Shown in pieces: positions 6,674 through 16,488 of a stretch of DNA of 33,159 nucleotides. The position numbers were made by a program, and so were the translations under genes. The notes beneath the pieces are model-generated. The model was given only the letters and a program-made list of their open reading frames with translations, was not told where the DNA came from and searched no databases. The DNA is from Paulinella micropora (taxonomy: Eukaryota; Cercozoa; Imbricatea; Euglyphida), in assembly GCA_009731375.1 (NCBI GenBank), contig BJOX01000094.1:485695-518853 (forward strand), given 5' to 3'. Within the stretch, counting starts at the first letter, position 1. The number at the start of each line of letters is the position of its first letter.

Positions 6674-9600
6674 CTAGGAGCGGATAATATGGAAGCCGTA
6701 AGGAATACTATCATTTTCATTGATAAACTCCCGACCTTGCCATTTATTATCATTAACTTTCTTTTTTATGTTTGTAGTATGAACAATGCTGAAATGGTTA
6801 ATGTTTTGCTGTTTGCTATTTCGTGATAAATGAATTTTCTTCATTTGAAAATCTCTAACATTTTCAATGCTTTCACCTAAATCCATCTTTTCATATACCT
6901 CTGGATTTAGCCCTTTTGAATTCAACCCCTTACCTCTTAGGTGGTAGTATCTCTTTTTTACTCCTTCATTTTCGTAGCATTCAATTATATGAACACCTTT
7001 GTCTTTATGTTTCAAGTCATTCTTAGTAAGGTAAGGGAGAAATGCTTCATTCGTTGTAAATTCTAACATATACAATTTTGGAGCAATCCATATTCCTCTT
7101 ATTATCTTACAGCAATCTCCTAAGTCATCCGTTATTCCTCCGAGAGATTTATCACCAAGCCTTTTGATTAGTTTGGCGAACCTAACATGCAACACTAGAC
7201 TATCGGTATCGGTGTAATAGAAATCAGCCTCTATGTCTTTATTTGGATTAGCCTCTTTTATGTAGTTATACATAATTCGCCTGCTATATGCTAGAATGAA
7301 AGCCCCGTAGTGAGAAGGTTTTGTAATACTCTCTTCAATTATTACTTCATTTCTAGGTATTCCAGATACGTGCCATAGTTTGTTTCCGTCTTTATCTTTG
7401 AATTCAACCACATCAGATATATAGTTTTTCGTCCAAAATTTCCAATACTCCTCATTTGATTTAATATATTCTGCTTCTGTTGGGATAGGTCGCTGTATCA
7501 TTTTTCCGTATAACGAATTCATAAATAGTTTGGCTAGTAAATATTGCGGTGTGCCTTTTTCGCTATTTTCTTTCGCCTTAAACATTTCCAGTATGTATTC
7601 TTTGAAAACTGGTTCGGCCTCCTCTGTATAGTAGCCTTTATGAATTGTTATATCGTAGCCTTCCTTAATCATATCTTCAATATCAACACTTGTGAGCCAT
7701 TGGTCTTTCATATCCGCTAAATTCCACTTTAATGAGCCCATTTTATTTCTCTGTCCTATTCTTGAATGTAATATGTCTTTTGGTGAGATATAATCAACAT
7801 TGTAAATACCGATTGGAAGATTATTATAATCAAATGGTGCGATAGCCTGTTTAATTTCTCCAACCATAAATAAATTAAGCATCGCTGTTGGGTATAAAGA
7901 TACGACATCCGCATCAACTAAATAATCGGTTAATTCGTCAAATGTGATTTTTCCCGCTAAGTAGTCCTTGTATTGTTTTGAAACAAATCTTTTTTTGCTT
8001 GGATATGTTCTTGCTCCGATAACCGCTTTTCTAAATGACTTTTCTTGTTCAATAGTTGGAAGCCTTACATCGTGCTTACCATCAATCATTTTCTTCCAGA
8101 TATTGAAAGCAAGGCTTGAAGTTGAAATGTATGAAGTTAAATTCACTGAGTGTTTTTCAAATATCTCTGTGTTTATTTTGTCATATAACTCTTTTAACCC
8201 CATAACATCACACTTCAAATATTCAAGACACTTATTTCTTAATTCTTCGCTCATTTTTTCCCATTCTGTGGCTTGGTCGTGGTCAAAATCTCCTTTAAGA
8301 GTTTTACATTTCATATTTTCTAAGTTTTCTTTTAGAGTTCCCTGAGTATGCTTACACATATCCCACATTTTAATATTTTCAAATTGTAAAGAGATTATTG
8401 AGCCGTTATTAATCATATGTGATTTTGGTTTAATGCCTCTTCTTATTAATTCCTGTTTAATGAAGTAGTGGTCAAAGTTCGCTCCATTAAATCCATTCAC
8501 ATATAAAATCGGCGGTTCTTCATCTTTGTTTCTTTTCTTTCTTACTCCTGCTACTTTCTTGACTGGATTATGAAGATCTGCGACTCGTCGGAGATATGGC
8601 ATTCTATTACCCCATTCAACTGCTAACTTCTTTCCTCTCTCTAGAAGTGTATCAAGAAATTTAGAAATACTATCTTTACCAGCAAAGTATTTAAATCCTT
8701 CCGTCCCTTGAGTATATCCGACTATATAGCAGTCGTGAATATCAAAGCCTTCAGCAAGTGTGTTATTTCTAAAAGTTTCAAGGTCGTAATGAAGGAGTTC
8801 GTCTTTATTATTATATTTTTCTTTATGCTCCTTCGTTATTAAATGTCTCTTTCCATTCTTTAATATTTCTCTATTCACATAATTTATGATTTTTGGATTA
8901 CAAGTGTGCTTTTTGATGTATTTCTTTAAACATTGTTCGCATTTTTGTTTATATCTTTTAGTTAATCCAAAATAGTGGTTATTCTCTAAGTAAATCATAA
9001 TGTCCGCTTCTTCTCCGATGTTGTTTGTGCTTATAGTTTCTCTTGTTAAGGCGTTTGTTATTTCATATGTCTTTCCTTCTTTTATCAAAGTATTAAGGAT
9101 TTTTACGGCGGTAGAGAATGGTATGGGGCAATCATTAGAAAGATTGAATTTCTCTCTAATATCATTACATCTTTTTCTGTTAATAAGTGGCATATTAAGA
9201 AGGTCTTTACAGAGAAAGAATAAACAATTATTATTCTTGCTAGCGGGAGATATCAATATGTTTTCATCAGATATTGTTTTTTTACATTTGTTTCTTCCTT
9301 CATAACAACCGCCTCCGTTTTCTTGAACTACTACTACCTTAGCATATTCAATAATTCGGTCATAACCTAATCCAGATGCTTCAATATTGCTTATGTTAAA
9401 CTCATTCAACATTTCAATAAAATCGTCATAGTTTTTTATTTGAAACGAATTAAATGTTTTCTTTTTATAATATCTATTTAATTCTTCGTGGTCTGTTATG
9501 TAGGTTATAGTAATATGAACGTCGGCATTTCCTGTCATACCATTTCTTTTCGCATCCAATAGTATAGGAAGTAGAACTTCTCGCTCTAATGCGTCAGTAT

Positions 9601-9790
9601 CATAAAAGTTTATGTCTAATCCTTGCTTCTCGTATGTAAGAGAATTTAATCTATTGTCTCGCCTAGATTTTAACTCTACTACTTTAAATTCCCTTTTGTT
9701 TTCTCTGGTTTTAGTTTTCCTCAAATTCGCCCTTACCTTCGCTAGTTCTACATTTTCCTTCGTTGGTCTTGGCGGTAATGGTGGTGGCAT
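6674..9790 (-). CDS. Protein-primed family B DNA polymerase
   Basis: An intact 1038-residue protein that would replicate the viral genome from terminal-protein-primed ends. The order is: an N-terminal region with a possible zinc site (C284-x2-C287 and H295-x-C297); exonuclease motifs HYDLETF (about 334-340), NGFNGANFDHYF (432-443) and YLKCDV (524-529); polymerase motif A DADVVSLYP (626-634); motif B KLFMNSLYGK (754-763); motif C YYTDTDSL (858-865); and KLY (905-907). All catalytic carboxylates are present. The spacing between motifs A and B leaves room for the TPR2-type insertion of protein-primed enzymes. Length fits PLV/Polinton polymerases. It heads the minus-strand block with AT-rich sequence before the start. 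The uninterrupted 3.1 kb frame argues for recent integration or selection. Confidence 0.93.
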   Translation of the reverse strand: MPPPLPPRPTKENVELAKVRANLRKTKTRENKREFKVVELKSRRDNRLNSLTYEKQGLDINFYDTDALEREVLLPILLDAKRNGMTGNADVHITITYITDHEELNRYYKKKTFNSFQIKNYDDFIEMLNEFNISNIEASGLGYDRIIEYAKVVVVQENGGGCYEGRNKCKKTISDENILISPASKNNNCLFFLCKDLLNMPLINRKRCNDIREKFNLSNDCPIPFSTAVKILNTLIKEGKTYEITNALTRETISTNNIGEEADIMIYLENNHYFGLTKRYKQKCEQCLKKYIKKHTCNPKIINYVNREILKNGKRHLITKEHKEKYNNKDELLHYDLETFRNNTLAEGFDIHDCYIVGYTQGTEGFKYFAGKDSISKFLDTLLERGKKLAVEWGNRMPYLRRVADLHNPVKKVAGVRKKRNKDEEPPILYVNGFNGANFDHYFIKQELIRRGIKPKSHMINNGSIISLQFENIKMWDMCKHTQGTLKENLENMKCKTLKGDFDHDQATEWEKMSEELRNKCLEYLKCDVMGLKELYDKINTEIFEKHSVNLTSYISTSSLAFNIWKKMIDGKHDVRLPTIEQEKSFRKAVIGARTYPSKKRFVSKQYKDYLAGKITFDELTDYLVDADVVSLYPTAMLNLFMVGEIKQAIAPFDYNNLPIGIYNVDYISPKDILHSRIGQRNKMGSLKWNLADMKDQWLTSVDIEDMIKEGYDITIHKGYYTEEAEPVFKEYILEMFKAKENSEKGTPQYLLAKLFMNSLYGKMIQRPIPTEAEYIKSNEEYWKFWTKNYISDVVEFKDKDGNKLWHVSGIPRNEVIIEESITKPSHYGAFILAYSRRIMYNYIKEANPNKDIEADFYYTDTDSLVLHVRFAKLIKRLGDKSLGGITDDLGDCCKIIRGIWIAPKLYMLEFTTNEAFLPYLTKNDLKHKDKGVHIIECYENEGVKKRYYHLRGKGLNSKGLNPEVYEKMDLGESIENVRDFQMKKIHLSRNSKQQNINHFSIVHTTNIKKKVNDNKWQGREFINENDSIPYGFHIIRS

Positions 9791-9950
9791 ATTTTACTTT
9801 TATATTAGGGTGGATATAAAAATATTGAAATAAATTAAATTGTTTTACCTTTTTATATATATAAGATTGTCTTACCTTTAACATGAAATTCATAATAAAA
9901 AAATCATTTTTTGTTTTTTTCGTTTTTTTTTTCGTTTTTTGTTTTTTGTT

Positions 9951-10127
9951 TTATATTCCTCTAGCCTTCATTTCTTCATATTCCTTAAGTTTTCTATTGC
10001 GTTCTTTTAATTGCTCCTTCCTCTTTTGATTAATTTCATCCTTATTTCTTTTGTAATATGCGAGCGCCTTTTCGGAGTTAGCCTTTCGTTTGTCCTCAGG
10101 TGTGAGATATTTCTTGTGTCTCCCCAT
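9951..10127 (-). CDS. Small basic coiled-coil protein
   Basis: A 58-residue ORF starting MGRHKKYLTPEDKRKANSEK and ending EMKARGI. Nearly the whole chain is charged helix (Lys, Glu, Arg). It resembles short 'MGR-KKYLT-E-KR' proteins I associate with PLV and giant-virus genomes, but its function is unknown; nucleic acid binding is plausible from the charge. A TATATATATA motif lies immediately before the start. The 160-base gap to the polymerase start is very T-rich (runs of T with CG or G interruptions at 9898-9950). Confidence 0.6.
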   Translation of the reverse strand: MGRHKKYLTPEDKRKANSEKALAYYKRNKDEINQKRKEQLKERNRKLKEYEEMKARGI

Positions 10128-10142
10128 CTCTATATATATAAG
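10128..10142 (-). promoter_or_regulatory. TATATATATA motif before the small basic protein
   Basis: On the minus strand ACTTATATATATAGAG ends at the ATG at 10127. It is the longest uninterrupted TA run among the motifs upstream of viral genes. Confidence 0.45.
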
Positions 10143-10169
10143 TAATAATATTTATTTCTTTAAATGGTT

Positions 10170-10397
10170 TTACATTTTATTATTATAATATCTTTCCATG
10201 TCATCGCTTCTACGAATTATACGAATAACTTTATGCCCTCCTATCATAACCTCTTCTTTCTCAGCGAAGTGGTCTCTATGGAAGTCTGATTTTTCGTGTT
10301 GATATTTTCCGTATATCCCTATTACCTTACCGCATACACAGGTATATTTCTGTTTTCTTCTTTCCTTTACATATTCCGCCGTCTTCTGTTTTCTGAG
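10170..10397 (-). pseudogene. Zinc-finger extension in frame after a stop codon
   Basis: This stretch is open for 75 codons, in the same frame as, and directly after, the TAA ending the 10398-10613 ORF; it has no ATG before its zinc-finger motif. It encodes KYTCVCGKVIGIYGKYQHEK then SDFHRDHF, a Cys-x-Cys-Gly plus His-x5-His-x2-His arrangement like the small C2H2-type fingers of large DNA viruses. One base change at the TAA would make a single protein of about 147 residues. Alternatives are stop readthrough, a non-ATG start, or a recently broken gene. Confidence 0.5.
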
Positions 10398-10613
10398 TTA
10401 ATTGTAATCAGTATTCCTATTATCTTCTTCATATTTCGCTAAGACTTCTTTTTCATGAAATTCTTTTGCTTGTCGTTCTGCTTCTTCCTTCGTTCTCTTG
10501 TTGTTTATTCCTATTGCTTTCTCCTTCGTTATTCCATCCTCTCTCCAAACTATTACAACTTTATTTTTTTTAACCTGTATTCCGCCTTTCGTAATCTTTC
10601 TTAGATTGTTCAT
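10398..10613 (-). CDS. Small AP2-like DNA-binding candidate
   Basis: A 71-residue ORF. Residues 12-52 read GIQVKKNKVVIVWREDGITK followed by a helix with KEEAERQAKEFHEK. The three-strand plus helix pattern, with a central Trp-Arg and 'EEA-x3-A', resembles AP2/integrase-like DNA-binding domains common in mobile elements and viruses. It stops at TAA 10398-10400, after which the same frame continues into a zinc finger. The start is preceded by AATATACA. It is the outermost gene at this end of the viral segment. Confidence 0.5.
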   Translation of the reverse strand: MNNLRKITKGGIQVKKNKVVIVWREDGITKEKAIGINNKRTKEEAERQAKEFHEKEVLAKYEEDNRNTDYN

Positions 10614-11066
10614 TGTATATTAACCTATTTTTTTATTGCTTAAATGATAATTTAAAAATAGGGTTTTCACTAGGCGCTCAATCTATAATCTAGGGGGCTC
10701 TTTAGGGTGTTTTGTTTTTAACCTTAAAAATTGTTTTTAACTTTTTTGCTTTTATTTAAAAGTAAAAGTAAAGCGGAAAAAAATTTTGCTTGATTTTTAT
10801 TTTTATTTAAAAGCGAGATTAAGAGCAAGAGAGATTTCTTTATTTTTCTTTTTCGTATTCATCAAAATTTTCGTTTTTTTATTTTGATGTTTTGACGCTT
10901 CCTATTGAAAGTTCAAACTAGCAATAGGAGAGCCAATCCTTTTTTAAATAGCCATTTTGAGGGTACGAAAAAATGGTATTAAAAAAAGGATATTATACTA
11001 CTACAGGTAGGACATTATTTGCTGGAAACATAAAAGCCGTCTCTTATACATATCGTCCACCCATTT
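10614..11066. other. AT-rich viral terminus and probable virus-host boundary
   Basis: No gene is visible. From 10625 to about 10990 the sequence is very AT-rich with runs of T and A, and ends with three consecutive hairpins (10861-10992). From about 11,000 the base composition becomes balanced and host-like. The boundary therefore probably lies at about 10,990-11,060, but no terminal inverted repeat or target duplication can be confirmed because the left end of the virus is outside the window. Confidence 0.45.
10861..10992. repeat. Three consecutive hairpins near the viral terminus
   Basis: Hairpin 1 is ATCAAAAT (10861-10868) with ATTTTGAT (10881-10888). Hairpin 2 is TCCTATTG (10900-10907) with CAATAGGA (10922-10929). 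Hairpin 3 is longer and imperfect: AATCCTTTTTTAAATAGCCA (10935-10954) pairs with TGGTATTAAAAAAAGGATATT (10974 onward). They follow one another with no gene between them. Confidence 0.5.
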
Positions 11067-11284
11067 ATGACGTACACATGGCAAGTGTTTTCCATTTTCC
11101 TTGACGATAAACTATCTTTTGTCTTCGGTCACAACTTTCAGGAGATGTGGGGTCGATGTGATCCAGGGTTTAGCGATGTGTATTATTATGTGATAGAGCT
11201 CGATTTTCGACAATGCTCTCAAACTCCAAGCTGTTTCCCATACTCCTGGTGCGATCTTCTTTGCTGGAATATTCTTTTGGTCCC

Positions 11285-11286
<2 letters not shown>

Positions 11287-11333
<47 letters not shown>

Positions 11334-11592
11334 GAACAACAACAAACAACAACAAAAACAACAACAAAAACAACAAAAACAACAACGACAACAACAACAA
11401 CAACAACAACAACAACAGCAACAACAACAACAGCACCATCAGCCACTGTTTAATTACTGTAATTAAATTCAACAACAACAAGAACAACAACAACATTTTA
11501 GCTACTTTCATCAAATTTACAGCAGCAGCAGCAACAACAACAACAACAACAGTCTAACAACAACGATAGTCTAACAACAACAACAGTCTCAG

Positions 11593-11630
<38 letters not shown>

Positions 11631-11640
11631 ACAAGAACAA
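11287..11640 (+). repeat. CAA trinucleotide repeats
   Basis: Two blocks of CAA/ACA repeats (about 11287-11437 and 11471-11632), interrupted by AAA and GCA variants and a short unique spacer. Poly-Gln, poly-Thr and poly-Val ORFs over it are repeat translations. Confidence 0.9.
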
Positions 11641-11714
11641 GGGAGGAAAACGCATGCCCCTTGCCTGCCAAGGTTGTTTTCGGAATGGGCTCTTGAAGTG
11701 CTTGTGAAAAACAA

Positions 11715-12335
11715 ATGGTCGATAATGAATTCTCTCCGCACGTTTGCATGGAAAGGCAAAACGAGCAGAAGGTCTCTCTCTCATTGGTGATGTCCAGTCT
11801 AGCCTACTTCTTTTGTTTTCACAGGCAAGTTGCAACCCACATGTTTTGTCTCGCTGTCGCACTGGCATGCTTGATCTCTCTGGACGTCACGACAGCAACG
11901 ACCATTATCACGGGAGCTTTGACCTTGCTCGGATTCCACCAAAAGTGTTTGGAAGGCGAAGCAGAAAGGCCACCAGCTCTGGATTATCCTCTGGCTCAAC
12001 TCGCAAAGCTGATTGACAAAGGTGAAAAAACACACAGAGACACCAAGCATTGATATATGGAACGCTGGATGTCCGCTGTGATGGTCAGATACAGGTTCTA
12101 TGCTAACCCTGCTGCACGAGACATGCAGTCTTCTCATGGTTCGCCTGCATCGTTTCTTTCCTATGATAGAAAGCTTTCCTGTGCAGGATCCTTCGTTGGC
12201 TCGAAGGGAAAGCGAGTTATGGGTGGCTTCTATTACATCGCAAGTGGGGTACTAACACGCACTCTGCATTATTCCGACTCTCCCCCCCCCTCCTCTCTCT
12301 CTCTTCCTCTCTCTCTCTCTCTCTTCTCTCTCTCT

Positions 12336-12400
<65 letters not shown>

Positions 12401-13086
12401 CCTGTCAGTGGCTTCAGCGAGCTGTCAATGATCTAACTGTTGCTGTTATGTTGCTGCTGTTGTTGTTGTTGTCTTAATAATAATGATGATGATGATGATG
12501 ATGATAATGATGATGATCATGAGGTTGTTGTTGTTATCACTGCTCCTGAGTTTATCAATATTGTCTTCTGACATAGGTTCTTGGTAGTTTACATGGCCAG
12601 GATCTTTTCCTATCTGAATCAAGAAAAGCTTCACGCTATTTACGGCAATAACCGGTAATAACGGGATATTTCAGGGTTGGAAAATCCCACATCAGTCCTG
12701 CTGCTTCCAATTGCCGATATATCGGACCTCGATGTCAAAGCCTGGATAAGAGAAAAAGCTCAGCTATTCAAAGGGCTTCTCTTCACCTATGCATCATACA
12801 TGCGACTGTTCCTTCGAGTGTCAACAAAAGTCCCGGAGTAAGTATTCTTTCACTGACGCACTATAAGTCTTGCTGGCTATCTCATGTTGGGTCCTTTGGC
12901 CTGCAGGCTATCACATATGGATGCCAGACTCATGGGGGACATCTTGACCGAAGTCTTTGTTCACATTTCGAACTACGGGATCAGGAGCGAGGCTGGTCAT
13001 CTAAAACGTTTGCGCTTGATTAAACATTGGTGTGCACATGTTCTTCTCCTCCCCTAACCCCCCCNNNNNNNNNNCCCCCCCCCCCC

Positions 13087-13117
<31 letters not shown>

Positions 13118-15339
13118 ACCACCACCACCTCGTCCATCCCCTCAGAGAAAGGAAGAAAGAAAGAAAACAACAATAACAACAACCTCCGACCAGGCGGTGA
13201 CACACACGTTTTGTTTTCTTCTTCAGATCTGATTTTAGTGGAGGTCGACATGATTTCGTTAGAGGAGCGCAAAGAGCTGCTCGTGCAAAGCAAAAGTGCG
13301 GTAAGCAGTCTGTGCATGTCTGATTACCTAAAGGAATATGTATGTGCAATTGTTGCCAGCGATACCAACCCTCTCTCGACCAGTAAGTACCTTCTACATC
13401 CGTTGTCTTTTCTTGCTTCACCGTCGTCTAACTGTACAACGCAGATGCTTGCACACCATGAAGACTGAGAGCCTCAAGTATATAGGTCCGCAAAAGTTTC
13501 AGGGATGACATTAACCTTGGCTTCTATTGTATACCTTGTCAGGTCTGGGTGAGCTTGCCATGATCGAAACCATGGAGGGCTTGGGCGGTATTGAGACCTT
13601 AGCATGGATATATATGCACACATGTGATCTAACAGGAAACCTGGTGGTCACACGTGGAGATCATGGGCCTGAATACTATGTTGTCATCCCTCACCACGAC
13701 GGCAAGTCTGCCAACATCAACCAGTTTTTGACAGTGAAAATGAAGTGCAAAGTCGAGGTAAAAGCGCATGACAAGTTGCCCTTTGCCCTTGGCCGTCTGG
13801 CAACCTTTGCGTGTGCAACCCAGGGAGATACAGAAGATACAGATGTTGACTGCGTCGAAATTGAGCCGGCAGAGCCTGCAGAAGATCCCATGAGCTTCCC
13901 AGTTGCTTTTGTTGCCCATGGTCACACTCTTCCCAGTTGTTTTTGTTGCCCATGGTCACACTGAAGCTGTGACAACCGATCGATCAGTAGTATGAAAAAG
14001 TTTAATAAGATTAGTCATGACTAATAGTATGATGTTTAGAACTGCGCAATCCACTCATCGTGCTCAGGTCCATCGGCATAGACTTGGCGGTATGTATGCA
14101 TGCATGTATGTATGTATGTATGTATGTATGTATGTATGACATACCGGCGTGCACGAACAAAGCAAAGCAGAATATGCCTGTGAGCCTGCGTAAGTATAGA
14201 TGTATGTATGTATGTATATATTGCATGTATGTGTGTACGTATAAGTATGAATGCATGTAGGCGAATCATAATCACATAGTGCACATCACTCTATCCCTGC
14301 CACCCGCTGCATGAATTCGAATTGGCCTCAGGCTCAGCTTCTAACCCTTGTCGTTTGACTAAAAGGAAAGGCCAGCATACTTGAACCTGGAAAAAGTCGC
14401 CGCAGATATCGAGGCCATCACGGACTTCGTGAGCGTGTTCTTGGATGATGCAGTAGTTTGGTAGTGTCAAATTTCGTCTCGTACTCTTTCTTGTTTACCA
14501 TTGACTATATATCAACCTTTGCTTGCTTTGATAGGACACAGAATGAACTCGGTCGCATAGAGCTCGAGCACGTACTGTTCGACCTTCGGGTCAGCTATCA
14601 ATCCCTTGCTCATTGGTGTAATGTAATGTAATGTAATGTAATGTGTCATGCCATGTGTTATGCCATGTATCATGTATCATGTAATGTGTAATGCTAATGT
14701 AATACAATGTAATGTAATGTAATGTAATGTAATGTATGCCAATTGTGTTCAGGAATTTGTGGAGGACCTGGAGAACCAATGGAAACGGCGGGTCCGCAGC
14801 TTGTTGGTTCTGCGTGCATGGCTAGATGGAACCATGTGCTAACAGCTTCACACCATGTCGAAAGATGTGGCGCTGAATATATTTGTGGAGCCCGATGTAC
14901 CAAAAATCATACCTGGTATTCGAAAAAAAAAAAGAAAAAAAAAAGAAAGAAAGAAAGAAAGAAAAAAAGCAGCAGCGGAAGCAGCAGCAGTAGCAGCAGA
15001 AGCACAAGCAGATTGCAGAAGACACTAGGGTGAGTGGAATGGTGATTGACATTTGGTGGTGTTTATCTTGTAGCTTATCGCGATACGAATTACTGGGCAA
15101 TCTACCCCAACTTAACCTTGTGAATTAGGTGATCCAACCCGACTCAGACAGATTCTGTGGTTTTTGTTTGCCAACGCATCCAAGTTTACTACCAAAGGTT
15201 TCACATTGATGCCAACCTCTTGTTCTTCAATTTTTGTGTTTTTTTTCTCTTCGTATGGTTATTAATTGATTTCGCGTTTTCTTTCTATCTTGTCCTACCT
15301 CATTTTCTTTTTCTTCTTAGAATTTTCCTTGTCTCTCTA

Positions 15340-15389
<50 letters not shown>

Positions 15390-16455
15390 CCTGTGTGCGT
15401 GTGTGTGTGTGTGTGTTTCTCTGACTTTTTCCCTTTTGCTGTTCCTATTAACATTGTTGACAATTATAATATCTGTTCTGACCTTGTGTTCTACAAGGGA
15501 GTATTTCATTGAATGTGAGAGTCCAAAAGGGGGATTCTCTCGGCAAGGACGAAGTAAAGCTAATCCGAGCTGCACCCGTCAAGGAGGACGAAGTAAAGCT
15601 AATCCGAGCTGCGCCCGTACCAACACCGAAGCAAGTCACCTTTCTAATGGAATTCACGTCCAAAGATGCTGGTCCCACTGTGGAGGCCTACAATTTCTTC
15701 AAGACGCTGCAGCCTTTCACTGAGGTCTATTTTCCCGATTCAAGCCAAGAGCTAGTACATTTTCTTTCTTTCTTTCTTTCTTTCTTTACTCTTTCTGTAT
15801 TCTTTCTGTATTCTTTCTGTATTCTTTCTGTATTCTTTCTGTATTCTTTCTGTATTCTTTCTGTATTCTTTCTGTATTCTTTCTGTATTCTTTCTGTATT
15901 CTTTCTGTATTCTTTCTGTATTCTTTCTGTATTCTTTCTGTATTCTTTCTGTATTCTTTCTGTATTCTTTCTGTATTCTTTCTGTATTCTTTCTGTATTC
16001 TTTCTGTATTCTTTCTGTATTCTTTCTGTATTCTTTCTGTATTCTTTCTGTATTCTTTCTGTATTCTTTCTGTATTCTTTCTGTATTCTTTCTGTATTCT
16101 TTCTGTATTCTTTCTGTATTCTTTCTGTATTCTTTCTGTATTCTTTCTGTATTCTTTCTGTATTCTTTCTGTATTCTTTCTGTATTCTTTCTGTATTCTT
16201 TCTGTATTCTTTCTGTATTCTTTCTGTATTCTTTCTGTATTCTTTCTGTATTCTTTCTGTATTCTTTCTGCATTCTTTCTGCATTCTTTCTGTATTCTTT
16301 CTGTATTCTTTCTGTATTCTTTCTTATTCTTTATTCTTTCTTTATTCTTTCTTTATTTTTTCTTTCTTTCTTTCTTCTTTCTTCTTTCTTTCTTTCTTTT
16401 TTTTCTTTCTTCTTTCTTTCTTTTTCTTTTCTTTCTTTTCTTTTTTCTTTCTTTT

Positions 16456-16488
<33 letters not shown>

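Noticed and set aside
7968-8345. Plus-strand ORF of 125 residues inside the polymerase gene
   Set aside because: Shadow frame of the intact polymerase on the opposite strand, with no motif.
9711-9893. Minus-strand ORF of 60 residues upstream of the polymerase
   Set aside because: Overlaps the start of the polymerase in another frame; no recognisable sequence and AT-rich composition explains it.
11067-11868. Poly-Gln, poly-Thr, poly-Val and poly-Cys ORFs
   Set aside because: CAA repeat translated in several frames on both strands.
15790-16323. Possible CRISPR array
   Set aside because: Units are contiguous 11-mers without spacers, and the context is eukaryotic.
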